The notes: a model not told the origin generated them from the sequence alone. A stretch of DNA of 64,000 nt from Acholoe squamosa (GCA_949317995.1 OX439037.1:22441182-22505181); one strand, 5' to 3'. Positions 48,901 to 63,900 are shown, counted from the stretch's first letter. A program made the numbers and translations.

Positions 48901-51900
48901 TCATCATCCACCTATCGGTAGGGGTTGAGGTGTTATGCATTACGGCAGACTTGCCAACTACTCAGCAGAGCTGGATTCATGCATCATGTCAAAACCACAA
49001 TGCATTCATGCACAATGCAGCCTTTTACCGGTTAACTGCCCACTTACCGTTCTGTAGCTGAGACTGCCTTGAGACTGTAGACACGGTCAATGTGTGAGAG
49101 ATGAAACAAGTTAGGGTCCACTGTCTCGTTCTCAGCTGTCTTCTTAATCATCACTTCATTTAAAAACACTGGCTGTTTTGAAGAAATTGAATATACATGT
49201 TTCAAGTCAGTGTGCTTATAATTCTTACAAAGAGGAGATGGCTGAACATATCATATTATTAGACATATATAGACCCCTTCAGCTTTAAAAGAAAATGAAG
49301 TAGTGTCAAATAATGTACATATAAAATCGTATACAACACCTCAATGTGACCTCCCTTTTAAACAAATATTCGTACTCCACACTTGTATCTTTTTTCAACA
49401 AAACTATGATTAGGAGGTTATCATTACCTTGGGTACCGCAGTATTTCTCATACCTACCGTAAAACATCATGCGTATGTTAGGCTTTATGGTATAATTATC
49501 ATAATGGGAGGCTTACCGTTCTGTACATTCGGAAATTGACGTTTGTCTTGGTGTCAAGGCTGAACACAGACGCCATCTGACCCACGGGCCTTTGTGGTTG
49601 GACGAGTAGTAAGAAGTCGTTGAACAAGAAGCCTACTAATTCCTTTCCACTCTTTGCCTGTTAAAACATCAGAGAGAAACTTAAACACTGAAAAGTCTAA
49701 AAAAAAATACCATATGATGCTTACAGGTATAAGTTCCTTTGTTGTCCAGATGCACTTAATGAATTGCTGGCAAATAACCCAGGAGTGTACCACCCCCATG
49801 ATGGTGGAGTGCTACACTGGTGAGTTACTCATAAGGGCTGCATTCATGTAGCATGGCAACAAAAGGGCATTATATAATACAGTGGAACTTGGTTATAACG
49901 AAACCTGTATGACCAACTCATTTGGAGAGTGGTATTTCTAAAATTTCTATGAAAATCAAACTTGGTTACAACGAATCTTGGTAGCAACAAACCTTTTATG
50001 CCTAAGATTGGGTGTTTGTTGTAACTAAGTGTTACTATAGCATCTTTAAGGATTAATCATTACTGTATTGTAGATAGTGTCTGTGATTGTAAAGGGGTCT
50101 GACCAGAGAAAATAAAAAACTAGAGGCAGTGCCATCGGCATGATTAGGGAGGAAGGAATGCTGCAAAAAAAAAAAAGAGAGAAAGATCAGGAATCTTACC
50201 TTGCACAGTGTCCCTGAGTATAGAAATTTTCTTGGACCTAGACAATTGGTGACTGAGTTAAAGGTGATTTTCTCTGCGAGCCCCTCGCAGTTGACCCTAT
50301 TCTGGATCCATTCAAGACGATCAGAATTTTCCTTCTCCCTGACTCCCTCATTAACTTGTTGACAAACCTCTGTGGCTTTTGCTAGGGCGTCCTGTAGGTT
50401 TTGATTATCAGGATGTTCTGGTGGAGTGTTTTGGAGAATCTGCAAGAGGCCATTTCAATATATGAAAAATAATCTCGTCTCATGATTCTGCTCTGCTCAA
50501 TGGTAAACAGAATCAGTAATTTCTGATTAATAATTTCCTGTGTATTAAACGTTTAACCCTGTAGAGACAACATGTCATTTGAATGACATTACATTTGTCA
50601 TTACAATGCAGCATGATGCATAATGCAATGCACTACTGGTGTGTTAATCATCAGCACTGCATTCATGCATCATGCTCACAAATCCCTTTCTTGCAGCTAT
50701 CTTTACATTATACATTGTATTGTGAAAATAGCTTACCTTTTCTATAAGTAGTGGATACTTTGTAATGCGCTGTATCGGCTTTAATAAAAAGCTACTGAGA
50801 GGCATACTCTTTGTCCCAGGATGCTGGATACATTTCTACAATGAATGAAGTATTCATTCTTTATTAGAGTGAATCATGTTTAACATATAACCAGTTGAAT
50901 TCAAGGGTTTCATAAAACTCTGTCATAAAAACAATGGAAGAAAAGTCTCCCTAAAACTATGCTATAATGTTTAATACTGAACCTCCCATAACAGGTACAT
51001 AGCATACTGAACCTCCAATATCATCGATAGTTATTTGGTCTGTCTCACAGGTATGTGCCAAATGACTAAAAAACTCATTTTAAAGGAAAAATGCGCTCAG
51101 AGGTACGGACATCTGTGTGGAGACATAGAATACTTACCCTATGGATCTCTTTAAAACCATTTGTATCTTTTTCAAATTTATCCTGGACGAGCGCTGCAGC
51201 ATTTAATTGGCAACTGCAGAACCTGATATACACAGTCATGTGTGGCAACTGAAAGGACAAAGCATCATTATGATTAATTTTGATTACCGTAATCTCCCGC
51301 GTATAAGACGCACTGCGCGTTTAAGACGCACCCTAAACTTAGCACATGCATTTTCGCGTATAAGACGCACATTTTAAGGCTGAAATTTGTAAGATTAGTA
51401 CATTTCTATAGTAAAATTACCCCTCGTATAAGACGCACCAGCATTTTGTTTGGCCTAGAGGACGCGTCTTATACGCGGGAGTTTACGGTAATTTATGGTC
51501 CAGAAAAAGAGACAGAGAGAAAGACAGGAGAATCTGATACATACCAGGTAGGCTATATTGAAATTAGTACCAAAACGACATATAATTATAACACTCAAAA
51601 ATATCTATTTTTATCACGGAAAAAATATTTCATTTTTTACTTACCTTTTCACACAGGATATCTCCTATCATGTGTATGATTTGTTCAGCTCCTGTCATTT
51701 TCTTTCGTACACGGAAAGCTCTAAAATGAAGAAAATCCAAGGTGAGACTATTCTTCCGAAGGAACCCTGACTTCGGGAAGACCCCGTTAATTATGGCTTT
51801 TTAGCAGGATTATGGAGTATAAGATACCTTTACAGGGGTAGACACTAACACTGGCCCGGTGGCCAATGGCCAGTAGTTTTGGTTGTGGGCCAGTGATTAT

Positions 51901-54900
51901 TTCTAGATTTCCTTTGAAATTGGCCATTTGGCCAGTAAGATATTTAAAAATACATTGCCTCATACTAAACTACTGGCCCGGGTGGCCAAAGGCCCTAAAT
52001 ATTAGTGTCTACCCCTGTCTTTATTGAAATGCCTAAGCACGTAGATGACCCTTTGATTGTATGGAGTTCCTCCTATAAGATTAACAGACTTTGGCAAGCA
52101 TAACGACCAAATCGCATTATTCATTTTAACATACTTACTTGAGAATTTTTGTATTGCACATAATTAGCTCCTTCCAGTTAACAAAGACCCTTTGTATGTC
52201 CTCCTGAGAAAATGCACCTTCATTTAAGAGTGGTTTGATAAATGCCTATAAAAAAAGAAAACAATCAGTCAGTGTCTGTGCCCCAGTCAACTTAACAAGA
52301 GTATGTGATTATAAGAGTCATACTTTAATATGAAAATAAAAGTAAAAATAAAATGATATGACATTGGTAACTAAGGTTTGGAATTTCGATCCTAAGTGAT
52401 TTACACATAATCTGATATGTGCAATATCCAGAAACATGAAGATATGTCATATTTTTATGGATATAAATACCTCATTGACAATCTTCATGTCTTTGACATA
52501 GGCTTCTTCTGTGTCTATCAGCTCCTGAATGGCACTTTGACGTTTGTTTTCTGTGGGTGACATAGCCATGTGCTGACTCCATGGCCCTGGTAAAGACAAT
52601 ATATCAAATGTTATTTCTAAATTGAGTTGAAAGGCTTGGTCTTATTCATGTTTGATATGGTGTAATGTTATATGGTGACACTGGTAGAAAATGCTTTACC
52701 TCCTGCAGCCACTTGATGCGGCTAGCTTCATGTCGCTTTGGTTGGCATGATGCACCGATGCAGAGCTGGCGAGTCTACTCGCTCTGCATCGGCGTATCAT
52801 CATGCCGAACATCATGAGTGCATCATGTAGTGTCAGTATGATGTACCAATGAAGCCTGGCAAGTAGACCTACAAGGGCTATGTACATACATCATGCTAAC
52901 TGATGGGTTCACTCAACTTCTAGACTGCTAAGAGTCTTAGTGTGTTCGGTATGGCTTCTATATCTTTAACGTATTAAATGTATTGGTATTTTATTATAGT
53001 ATTTTTTCTAAAGAGCGCACGCTAAATAAAAGTATTTTGATGCTCAATACCCCTTAAACTGAAATGAATTCAACCACCCCTAACCATAAATCCTTCGTAT
53101 TTACCCGAAAAATATTTGTTTTAACCGAAAGATATTTCTTTTTACCCTAAAAGCGTTTGGAAAGCGTGCATTTATAAGAGCATGTGCAGTCTTTGGAATG
53201 AATACGGTATTTTCGAAAGTTTTGCTGTTCTCTTGGGTGCCTTCCAACTTTTACGGCATATCTGAGGACAATTTGCCACCAAATGAAAAAATGGTATGGC
53301 AATTATTGGTATCATTATAGATATTGGTCATCGGATAGCAGTGAACCGATAAAGATCAACACCTGTTATTATCCATTGTCAAATGGGACACTTATCAATT
53401 ATCAGTTTGGTGAAGATGCACTTTATACCATTACCTACACTTCTTTCTGTCAGTTTTAACAGATCTATGTGTATGAGTTATTGTTGTGTCAAATACGAAA
53501 AAAGGTTTTAGTAAAAATTCAAAACATTTATGATTGCATACATGCATAAAGGAAAAGAAAAGATTGAGCCACAATTCTACTACTTATGTTGAGGAGTAGA
53601 CCGTCCTCACTATCAGTGATTATTCTGCCACTATATTTACTCAAATATGGACAGTTCTAAAAGTTTATCTATGCTATTATTGTAAAATTATATTACTTTT
53701 ATCATCGTCTACAAAAACCGATTCGACTAAAACACTAGCTATAGAACGGATGTACCTAGATCTATGCCTTGAAGGTAAAAGTCATATGATACTGTATTTG
53801 CAAATGACTAGTTTTGATCTAAATTCACATATTGCATATCTTGGGTTACCTACTTGGGGATAGAGGGGAAACTGAAAGTATTAAATCAAACCAGATGAAA
53901 AGTTAATTATGTGATTCTAGATCAGTTCATTTAAAAATGTGTTCTATTAATCAAATAATTTATGTCATCATAATACTATCCTTCTTCAAAAATGTTCCTT
54001 GACAGGTCTGGTGATGAAGAGTAGAGCCATGCTGGTCATAATTATTCACAATTTAGATATCTCTGGTTTGATATCTCTGTGAATTGCCTTGTTTCTTCAT
54101 GTAATTCTATCAGCTGTCATTAACCCTTTAAGGGTTGTGTGCTATGCCCATCCTGTGGAATGGTGCATTCAGACAGCCCTGGAGCGTCTACTTGATAGGG
54201 CTGTATTCATGCAGCATGTTACGCTGTCACAGTCAACATGGTGCTCCAATGCAGTGCTGGTAATAGCTCACCAGCAATGCCTTTGGGCATTATGAGGACA
54301 ATCAAACATTGATCTGGAGCCATCATGGGCCCTTAAAGAGTCAATGAAAGGAAAATCTTTCATGAGCTTTCCGCTAGCTTTCGATTAATGGCTCAATGAG
54401 TTTAGGTCGATATCAAACTATCCAAAACCCCAATAAGGGGCTGTGTACAAATGACGTCATGCTTTTTTTGGACCATTTTTGACCCCCCCCCCCCCCGTCA
54501 TGATTTTTAGCAAATTTGCAATGCTGAAGGTATATGGAAAATTAATTCCGTCATGCCGGACAGACCCCTCCTCCTGCATGACGTCATTTGTACACAGCCC
54601 CTAAGCTGTGACTCAACTCTGTTCTAGACATCTCTAATAGGCAAATTATTGTATTATTTACATTTTTTGTCACAGAATTTGATCTAAAAATGGGATTTTA
54701 ATGTTTTGAGCATAGCAATTCTTGTGTGTCTGTGGATAGGCTTTTCGATTCTGTAATCCACCTGCAAAAGTAGTATACGTAGAATGATTTTTCCCCTTTC
54801 AGACCATAGTTCCAACCCCTGGTGCCCTGGATTTGGTAGGTCTGTTGCTCACAAATATTTTAAGATATACTGCTTCAAAGAAAAGGACCAAGGTTGAGGT

Positions 54901-57900
54901 AGTTTATCATAGGCATCTGTTTATTAAAGTCAATTAGACTTAAACCACCATGAATGAAGATGTCACTGGGAGTACATCAACAGCTTAGTTTCCGCCTCAC
55001 AGAGACGTCACAGATACCGTAATGTAGTAATAATCAGGCCAATGTAGAACTTGACATTCAAGTACCCATGCAACATAATAATACCTGTAAAGGTGAAAAT
55101 GTGGCTATCTATCCGTAAGTGATTTATCTATGTGATACCATATCATCGCTCGTCAACAGGTTACATTTACGACACGTGTCAATTTTAATATACTAGGATG
55201 ACTTTTTTTAAGGATATTCATACTTTTACCCTTAAAGGGCCGCGAAGTGCTTTTAATGCATTACATGCTTTTTTGAACACAAATGCAGTTATGGTGAGTC
55301 TATGTGCATATACTGCATTCATGCTGCGTGCCAACACTACAGGGTTGATACAATCGCGAAGGCCCGCATGAAGCACCAAGGCATGATGAGTACCGGTAGA
55401 TTTGCCAACAGTGCATCAGGTTGACAAATTTACAAGGATCTAAAAGCATTTTGCGGCCTCTAAAGGGTTAGATGTTTGAAAACAGTAAATGATTGACACG
55501 ATTAGTTACTCCCTGGCACTCTAATACAAGTGAACATTAGCTTGTTCATTGTCACTTCAGCTAGGAATGATTAAATTAACAGCATATACATTGTACTAAA
55601 CTATAACTATAGGAAACTTAAGTTCTCTTCTCTCACCTCCACATTATTGACATTTACAATTATCCATAGCATCTACTTAACAGAAACGGTATGCTCTTTT
55701 TCTCAAATTCTTTCCTTTTTGTCCATAGACATGGTATTACTGAATATACCATAATTGTTCACCACCGGATACGCTCAAAAGCCTTTACCTTAAGGTGTTT
55801 GTTTGTTTAGTTTTACGTCCGGAACTACGTCGAGGAACTCAGACATTTAATTTACCTTATTTATCCTTTACCTTGAGGTAAAGATAATTGTGACATCCAT
55901 ATTCCCTTTCTTGAGCACCACATATTTAAACAATGTTGACGATGTTTTAAATAAAATCAAATGTTCTTTCCTAGTAATGTTATATCGATTGGAATATATT
56001 AGTTTAAAGTCCAATCGGGAGAAATTGGGTTTAAAAGTTAACTAAATGCCTTTATAGCAAGTATTCATTTATTGTAATTTTGACAGGATAAATACCGAGG
56101 CTGCGTGAGCTAAAATCATACTAAGATGGTCTTAATGGATAGCTGACTTAATAGTGCAATATGGTGTGTATAATAAAACATCAAGGCATTTAAGATGGTC
56201 ATCTTATGTTGACAGCTTAGACCACCAAACTAAAGAGATAACTTAATAACAGGGCCCAAGCACGAGTTCTCCACTATAGGCAAACAATATCCTAGTAGTT
56301 TTATTAACATACTGGAATAACAAAAATAGCCAAAGGCAATTCACCATGAGGTTATGATACATGAGTATTTGCCACAAGAGAGACATCCCTGAAGGAGCAT
56401 AGGGTGAGTATCCATCACTGCTATTACTTGTTTTTTTTTTTTTTTGGCTTAATGTGGTTATTTCTGTCTTATTTATTTATTTTATTTATTCATTAACTAA
56501 AAGATCCGGTGCAACAAATAACTAGTATCAGTACCGGTAGCACTGTTCTGACAAAAGTGGACATTGGGATGATGAATGGAAGACACTAAAACACCCCACT
56601 AAATGACACTGACACAGTTAGTCTGGATTCTATCAACAGAAATCAGTTAGAAAGATGTATCCAACAGAAAAAATACCCATAGGGACTTGGAATCAAAATA
56701 AAGTGAACTTTAATAGACAGGTAGCATTGACCATACCCTACTTTTACACACATTTACAGCTTTGTATACATATATAACGTCCTAACGGCACAGCCACTGA
56801 TCCTTTTAAGGCATGGCGGCCCCAATCATGTTCATCCACATACTACAGTCACCGAGCACAATGATTAAATTGTTTTATTTCTAAGCTCATCACTTTTATA
56901 TAACAATAATCTGCCTGGGCATTAATTACAATGACTAAATCCTGTTTTGGCCTGCTCTGGAACGCAAGAACTGCTCATCTATCTACTAGCCAAACTATTA
57001 ACAATAAACCATCTCAGACCTAAATATTAATATTCTATATTCAGGAATTTTAAAAGCAAGTTACAGCGATATATACAACAGATGAGTAACCACGTTCTCG
57101 TTTCATGTACATATATACTATTTGTACAACACCTACTATCTAAGTGCGCCTGTTAATCTATGATACATATTAGCTGAAAGATTGCTAAATGGTGAATTAT
57201 AAGCCACCTTCAACACGTGATATGACTATAACAATGATACATCAGATGCACCTCCTTCCATCAGGGCCCAGCACAGTATAAGAGATAACCACTCAACTAT
57301 TATCTCATCATCAACAACCCCCGGCACTTGCTATATGCAATAGAGTTCTAACACAATTTACATGTTCCTTCCCTACTGTTGATAGTAAGGTCAGTCAACT
57401 ATAAACATATGCAAATCTGCACTACTTTTTGATTTAATATAATCTGCTTTAAAACATATTTTGGCCTCATAAATAAAACATGAAATCTGATATATAAAGG
57501 CAAGTTAATATCTTGTAATGAGTGTGGTATGTCGCCTGAACTTTCCCTATCTAGTAGCCTGGCAGTGTCAGCTTTGGCTAGTTTTGAAGGCTACGTAGAT
57601 TGGCCATTGCCTCACCTCCCATGCATATATGTGGTAGCAACCAAGCAGAATGGAGCACCTTTTCTACTTGTCTACTCACACTGAGAATAAGGGGACCAAA
57701 GTAATAACAGCAGTCAAATAGAAGAGATGCTCCATATTTCCCAACATGGCGTATTCCTTCTGCTGGACTGATCATATCTCATGAGCTACCATTAGCACAA
57801 GGTTCATGGGAGCCTCTCGCGTACATAGTCCTAGATTACAAAGTCAGAGAGGTCTATCAATAAACTGACACATTTATAGTTTGCAGAATTGCCATACTGT

Positions 57901-60900
57901 TGTGAAAAAGAAGCCTAGCATCATAGATTTAAAGGTGTGATTAAATCCCAGCATGTCTACCAGTCAGGATTTTATTAGAGATAACTAGTTCACAAAATTT
58001 GTGTCTATTCACAACCCTACACTTAAACACAATGGTACAGTAATGGTTTTGCAAAGATGACCACGGATAGATAATAAAAAAATTGGAAAGGAAAGTACTC
58101 GTCACTTGTCCTTACATTAAATACACATTAATTCTATCTCCACAAATATTTGGGACTAGCTCACAGGGAAAATACTTCAATAGCTCTATGCACCGTGGTT
58201 TTTTACAAATATCACTACGGGTATTTGTAAATACACCAAACAGTTTATATCCTAGTTAGGCCAAAAGAGAAAAAAAAAAACGTGCCTACAGCTCACATGG
58301 TCTGATAATTACTCAAAGGAGTCGCGAATTTATCTCAAAGCTGTCTACTATTCCTATGACCTGCTCTGTTTGGATCTGTTTGTGAAGGATAACCTAAAAA
58401 GTAACTTTCCTTTTTTACTTGGCTTTGTATACCTAGGAGCCATTGATAACTTTTTAGAGTAGAAGTGCCTGAGGATAAGTTTAAGTAACACATCAAATAA
58501 TGCAGTACGATATGTAACTGATTCCTCTGAAATAAGGACTGAAAATGGAGCATATTTTTGCATGCTGTAGATGCAGCGGTTTTGTAAATATATAATTTCA
58601 AACAACAATGCTCTGCCCTTGGACGCCCAATAATGCATTAAGGGCGTATCGTATGGCTTTGGATACACAATGATGGTCCAGGAGAATGGCAAGAGTACCG
58701 GTAGAAAAGCCAACATGCCCACTATATCCTCATTCTTTTAGTATTACTATTAGTAATTTGTTTAATCAGAATTTAATAACTATGGTTTATTCAAGGTGAG
58801 AAGCAAACTGCCTTAATAAATGAATTCCACCTCTTCGCATCGCCTGTAGGTCTAGATGGATTCCTAGGACTTTTCTCTTTCCTGGTAACTCTTCAAAACC
58901 ATGAGTTGTATTTGTAAAGAAAACTATTGCAAGTGTTCTTATGGTATAGATCCTACATTTTCAACTTTGCCTCACGCCTATCACACTTGTGATGACTCCA
59001 TTCCAAGCTGAATTCACTTGGATACTAAACTAATTTTAAACACTTACAGACATTTTCTACGTTCTCTACTATCATATTTTACATTTAAACATCTATATAT
59101 CATAGGACACTCATACGATGAAGACAAGTTTGAATTTGCATAGCATAGCTCTCACGGGCTCAGCTTTTCCGTCATATCTAACCTCACACTACTGACCCGA
59201 CGTCAACTATTCACTCTGGCATCTTCTGCTTCATGAATAATGTATATCATATTGCATCATTACTGACTCAGATATTTAGAAAAAAAAAGAAAAAGAAAAG
59301 GAATAAAAAAGAAAAAAAAATAGCATAAAACCTCCTTCAGGAGTCAACCAATATTTAGGATATAGGCCTAATTCCGCTTATAAAAAGTTTGAAAGTTGGG
59401 AAGTCAGATTCTGATGGTGATTTTCAATTAAGTGAATTACAGTTTAGATAAGATCATATGGTCATATATTTAGCTTGCACCTTTTCCTCAAGTAACGGCT
59501 TTTGAGGGAGATTTTATGGTAGGCCGACTTGTATTTCGATTACACTATATAGTATTGCTCTTTCAATGTTTGTTGCTCTCCAAGTTTCGATCAAGTATAA
59601 AAAAAATGCAAAAGATAACTGATATTTGCTGGAAAGAAGACCATTTTCTTTGATTTATAGGGATACAAGTATCATCCAAAATGGCAGTATTTCACTCATA
59701 TCTGGCTTATAGAAAGTGGATCACCTCAAGTGAGTCAAATGAAGGTACTGACATAAGACCTCAATACAACACTGTAATGGAATTCCATAGATTTGGACCA
59801 TTTATATATGGGATACCACTATGAAAGACACTAGTAATATATTAAGGTAGACAAAAGGTGGGGTAGTGCAAAGTGATGGAGAGCACGGACAAAGAACTAG
59901 CATTGACTTATCAATCATACAAATATGCTATGTGGATTAGCCAAGACATGGTGGATTACTTTAATTGACAGCTCAATTATTTCATATCGTAAACAGTTAA
60001 ATTCGACTAAGGACGATCCTTCAATCTTATTTTAAATCAACTTCTTAATATTGAGTAAATAGAAAAGAAATGGTCTCTCTTATATTGAAGTATACTTATG
60101 TCAAGTCCCACCAGTAATTACAGCTTATCATTTTGACCTTAGGCTGTTAGTGATTTACTTATTTCTGATAGCAACAACCTATTGTCATTGTAATGTGTCA
60201 GCTTCACTTAGGGCATGCCCCACATCTGTAACACATACGTATTAACAGTATCTATTTTATAGAAGTAACACAAATCTTTGAACATCATGTAAGAGATTAT
60301 TCTCCCAGTGCATCAGTTGTTCTAGAAATACATTACTCAAAATGTGGCATAGCAAATGAGCCAGAGCTAATGGCTCACTATTTTGCTCACCAGTAGTTAA
60401 CCCTTTATGAACGGCATGATGCCTCAAAGCTTCACATGTATGCTACTGTGCTCCTTAGGTGCATCATGCCGACACTTCAGTATTGTAGTGACCCAGAGTC
60501 GGCATGATCCACAGATGAGGCTTTGATGAGTTATTCACTTGGGCCACTGCATTCATACATCATATTGATATTGGGCGAGCACAGACTTGAAGCACTATGC
60601 TACCCTTACAGGTTTGATACTTGTGGTAATATGCAAGAAACCACAGGCACTACCACGCCAACACCATGTCAATTGGTTATCAAACAATAGCTCTAGCTGT
60701 GAACTCAAATGTATTTATATTGTCCAAAGTTGTGCGGTTGTGAAGTGTTATTTTACCAATTGAGAAAAATCACTAACTCAAAGATGTTTTCACTATTTGG
60801 AATGTGTAAATGGAGAAAGCTTCTAGAACACAAAACTTAAAAAGGAAAACCTAGTTGTGAACTAGGGGGAAGTCGCTGTTGGCGTGGCGGGGCGGAGCCT

Positions 60901-63900
60901 CGTGTGAGGAGGGTGGAACTTGGTGCCGTGCCAGCGGGAGAGTTGGTCCAGGCCCACTACCACACACTGCACTGGGTTTGTATGCATATTACCATCACAA
61001 CAACCAGCCATAACATAAAGGTGACCATTACAACAGTGACGATGATAATTATAGAAATAGCAGAAAGCCTTGTATCAACATGCGTTTACTAACGCTGACT
61101 AAAAAAGGAGGCAAAATAGCACTTACAAGCCAAATTGAATAATCATAATGCAATTACAAAGAAAATCATTTACTTAACGATTTCTTAACATGGGCTTATA
61201 CTATATGAGAAGTGATGCTAAAAGAAGGGCATATAATTTAAGTAGCAAATAAACTTAATATTTCCAAAAGGGTGCATGAGTAGAGTTAACAAACTTTGTT
61301 ATCAAGTTTCCTGAAATATCTTTTCCACTAAACACCAGAATCAAGCTATTTTCACTTGTTCTTTTTTTTTTTTTTTAATAAATATGTATGTTAACCTTCA
61401 TCTGCAGTCACATTACCACCAATTTATGAATAAATGCCAATTAGTAATTTGAGAATATTCTCTGATGGTATACTACCATCATGAGCTCCCTTGAAATATC
61501 ACTTTGTGGCTCTGCTAATTGAAGGTAGTAGAACATGCTAATTTCTGTACGTGTTGATAATAATCTGATGTAAGGGCTGTGTGCGACATAAGGGTAAACT
61601 AGATCATGGAGATGATGTAGGTCATGATGAGTAGTGCACTTGAGGAGTAGGTAGGAGGAGGTAAAAGGAGCAGGAGGACTAAGGAGACCGGCAGCGACTG
61701 GCGGCCGGGACGCAGCCAAGGAACAGCTTAGCTAGTATTGCACATCGGATGGTTGCAATCTCAACGTTTGGTGCAAGCAACCAGAGCGGTGTAGTAACAT
61801 TGTGTGTGGTTTAAGCTACACCCCTGGTTGCAGAGAGTTCATTATGATTTCGCAACACGGAGGAGGTGTGGTAGGTAGTGGGCCGCGACCAAGTCCCGAG
61901 GTAGGCAGCGCAGCGATCCTAAATAAAAGACACACAAGAACCAACGCTTATCACACCAAGCTCACCAAAATTAATGCGCTTCCTAACAAACAAGGAATTC
62001 ACTAAAATATCAAAGTAAACTATCCCCAAATCCTCCATCACCAAAGTGTAAGGAGCTCAGCTGGTACCCTTTCATAGCCAAGCATATCTTCAGAGCATGG
62101 AATTTGTTGTGGCAGTTCTAACTGATGTAGGGTTTACGGACTCAAATTAATAGATATACAGTTACTTGCTCCAGGAGGAAAGGTCAATGGGCCAAAGTAA
62201 AATACAATGTAGTAATCTCCCACCTGGACTTATAATTGTTAGCCCTAACAACAGGATGGACAGCCCAAATAGGTATTTACAACTTGCTCAGAGAAAAGGG
62301 TTCCCTGCAACTGGTGCTTTTGATTTTAAGATAGGTTTTTTAATCTAGCCCTGTCGAAATCTTACATTATTTCATCGTGCTGGACGGATCAGTTTAATCT
62401 AGCCCTGTCGAAATGTCTGATTTTAAGAAATGATATTGTTTCTGCAACAAATCTAAAAGCCACTTTATGGTTCCCATGATTGATACTGCTAGTAACCATA
62501 GAAATATAGCTACTTACAAGACGTCCCTTCGGATTCCTTATTATCGACAACCGCGTCTGCTAGGGATGACACATAGTTGCTAGGGAAGAGCCCCGTTTGG
62601 CCATTCACCTCGCCCTTCCACCAATCGGCATCGTCTTTTAGGATAACATTGATGATAGATCCTTTATGGAAGGTCAGTTCATCACTATTTTGTGCCTCAT
62701 AACTGAATATTGCCATCACCTGCTCCACTGTGTGAGAGGGGGAAAGGGTTAGTATTACAACACCGCTAATGAATTGCATTGAGAATCCTGTTGCTGTTTG
62801 TATTTTCTATTTCCATTTTTTGTTCGTTTTTTACTTGAAACGTGTTTTTTCTTCGTCTTTTCTTTCTTCTTTTCTAATTAAGCTGAACAGTCATGTAGAA
62901 TGACTATTCCATACACCAATGTACTGGGTAATATTTCTACAGGGATTTTATACATGAATTCATAGCAAACCACATGGCATATAATATCGTTACATGAGAA
63001 AGGGATAATATATTCATGAAGTACATGTCCCAACATTATCTATTAGATTATCACTATGCAGAGGTACTCACATGCCGGTGCACTGGAGGGTTGTGGTGGT
63101 TGTGGCGTCTCTGTCCGACTTCCAGCATCCTGAAAGAATTATACACAGAGGTTTAAAAGGATTGCTCCAAACTGAGTATTTCTTCAAGTGTTGAAGGTCT
63201 GCCTCGAGGAAAACTGCTTGAGGCTAGTGAGTGAGGAAGTATTCAGTTGGAACAATTTAAAAAAAATTATGTATTAAATTCATGTAACATTGAAATCTAC
63301 CATAAAATGGCTATTTCATAAGGGACTTGAGGCTATTTGATAATGTCGCCGTGGAGAATGAGATCCAATTTCTTCATGTTTAATAATCTGTTCATCTATT
63401 TTCTTACCGACAGATTTGGTGAACCACATTTCATTGGGGATGAGCTGAGAGAGGCCCGGTTAGGATCTGGTGTCGACCTGGCACTTGAAGGACCTAATAA
63501 CTTGACATAGTTTGCAGGGAACCATCCAATCTTCCTCTTTTGACCACGCGCCTGAGCACAGAAAGAAAATGAGCAAACAAGTTTTAAGTCAAGTTGTAGA
63601 ACAAAGGTCTTATTCATTGCTGCTAGTAGCTAAATCTAAAGGAAAGGTGGATTTCACCAACAGAAAAAGAAAGGTATCAAAAACTAAATAAGAAAAGAGC
63701 TGACTCATGCATGTTTTCACTATTAAAGCATGACAAGTACATTAATGCTTTTGTGATACAACAGGGTTGATATAGCTAGCATTATGTATACAACAATGTA
63801 GTGTTGGTGAGTAGACTCACAACGGTAGAAAGCCAATGGTGCATGAGACCAATGAAAATGACTCTTGTGGCAGCATCTGGCATATTAAAGGGTTATTGAA

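Larger units (their letters stand above)
52587..62517. other. Large intersectin intron between SH3-E and DH
   Basis: A 9.9-kb intron at the point where vertebrate genes separate short and long intersectin isoforms. It holds the repeats at 52735, 54124, 54437, 55229, 55795 and 60401. 56000-60390 shows nothing recognisable. Three GC-richer patches lie at 60850-60965, 61660-61740 and 61850-61925. No exon could be assigned. Confidence 0.7.

Noticed and set aside
58354..58722. 122-codon open frame on minus
   Set aside because: No recognisable family, AT-rich codons, an overlapping open frame in another phase and no splice context. Treated as chance.
61441..61719. 92-codon open frame near the intersectin SH3-E exon
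   Set aside because: It begins without a true ATG, matches no SH3/DH linker and has no fitting splice phase.
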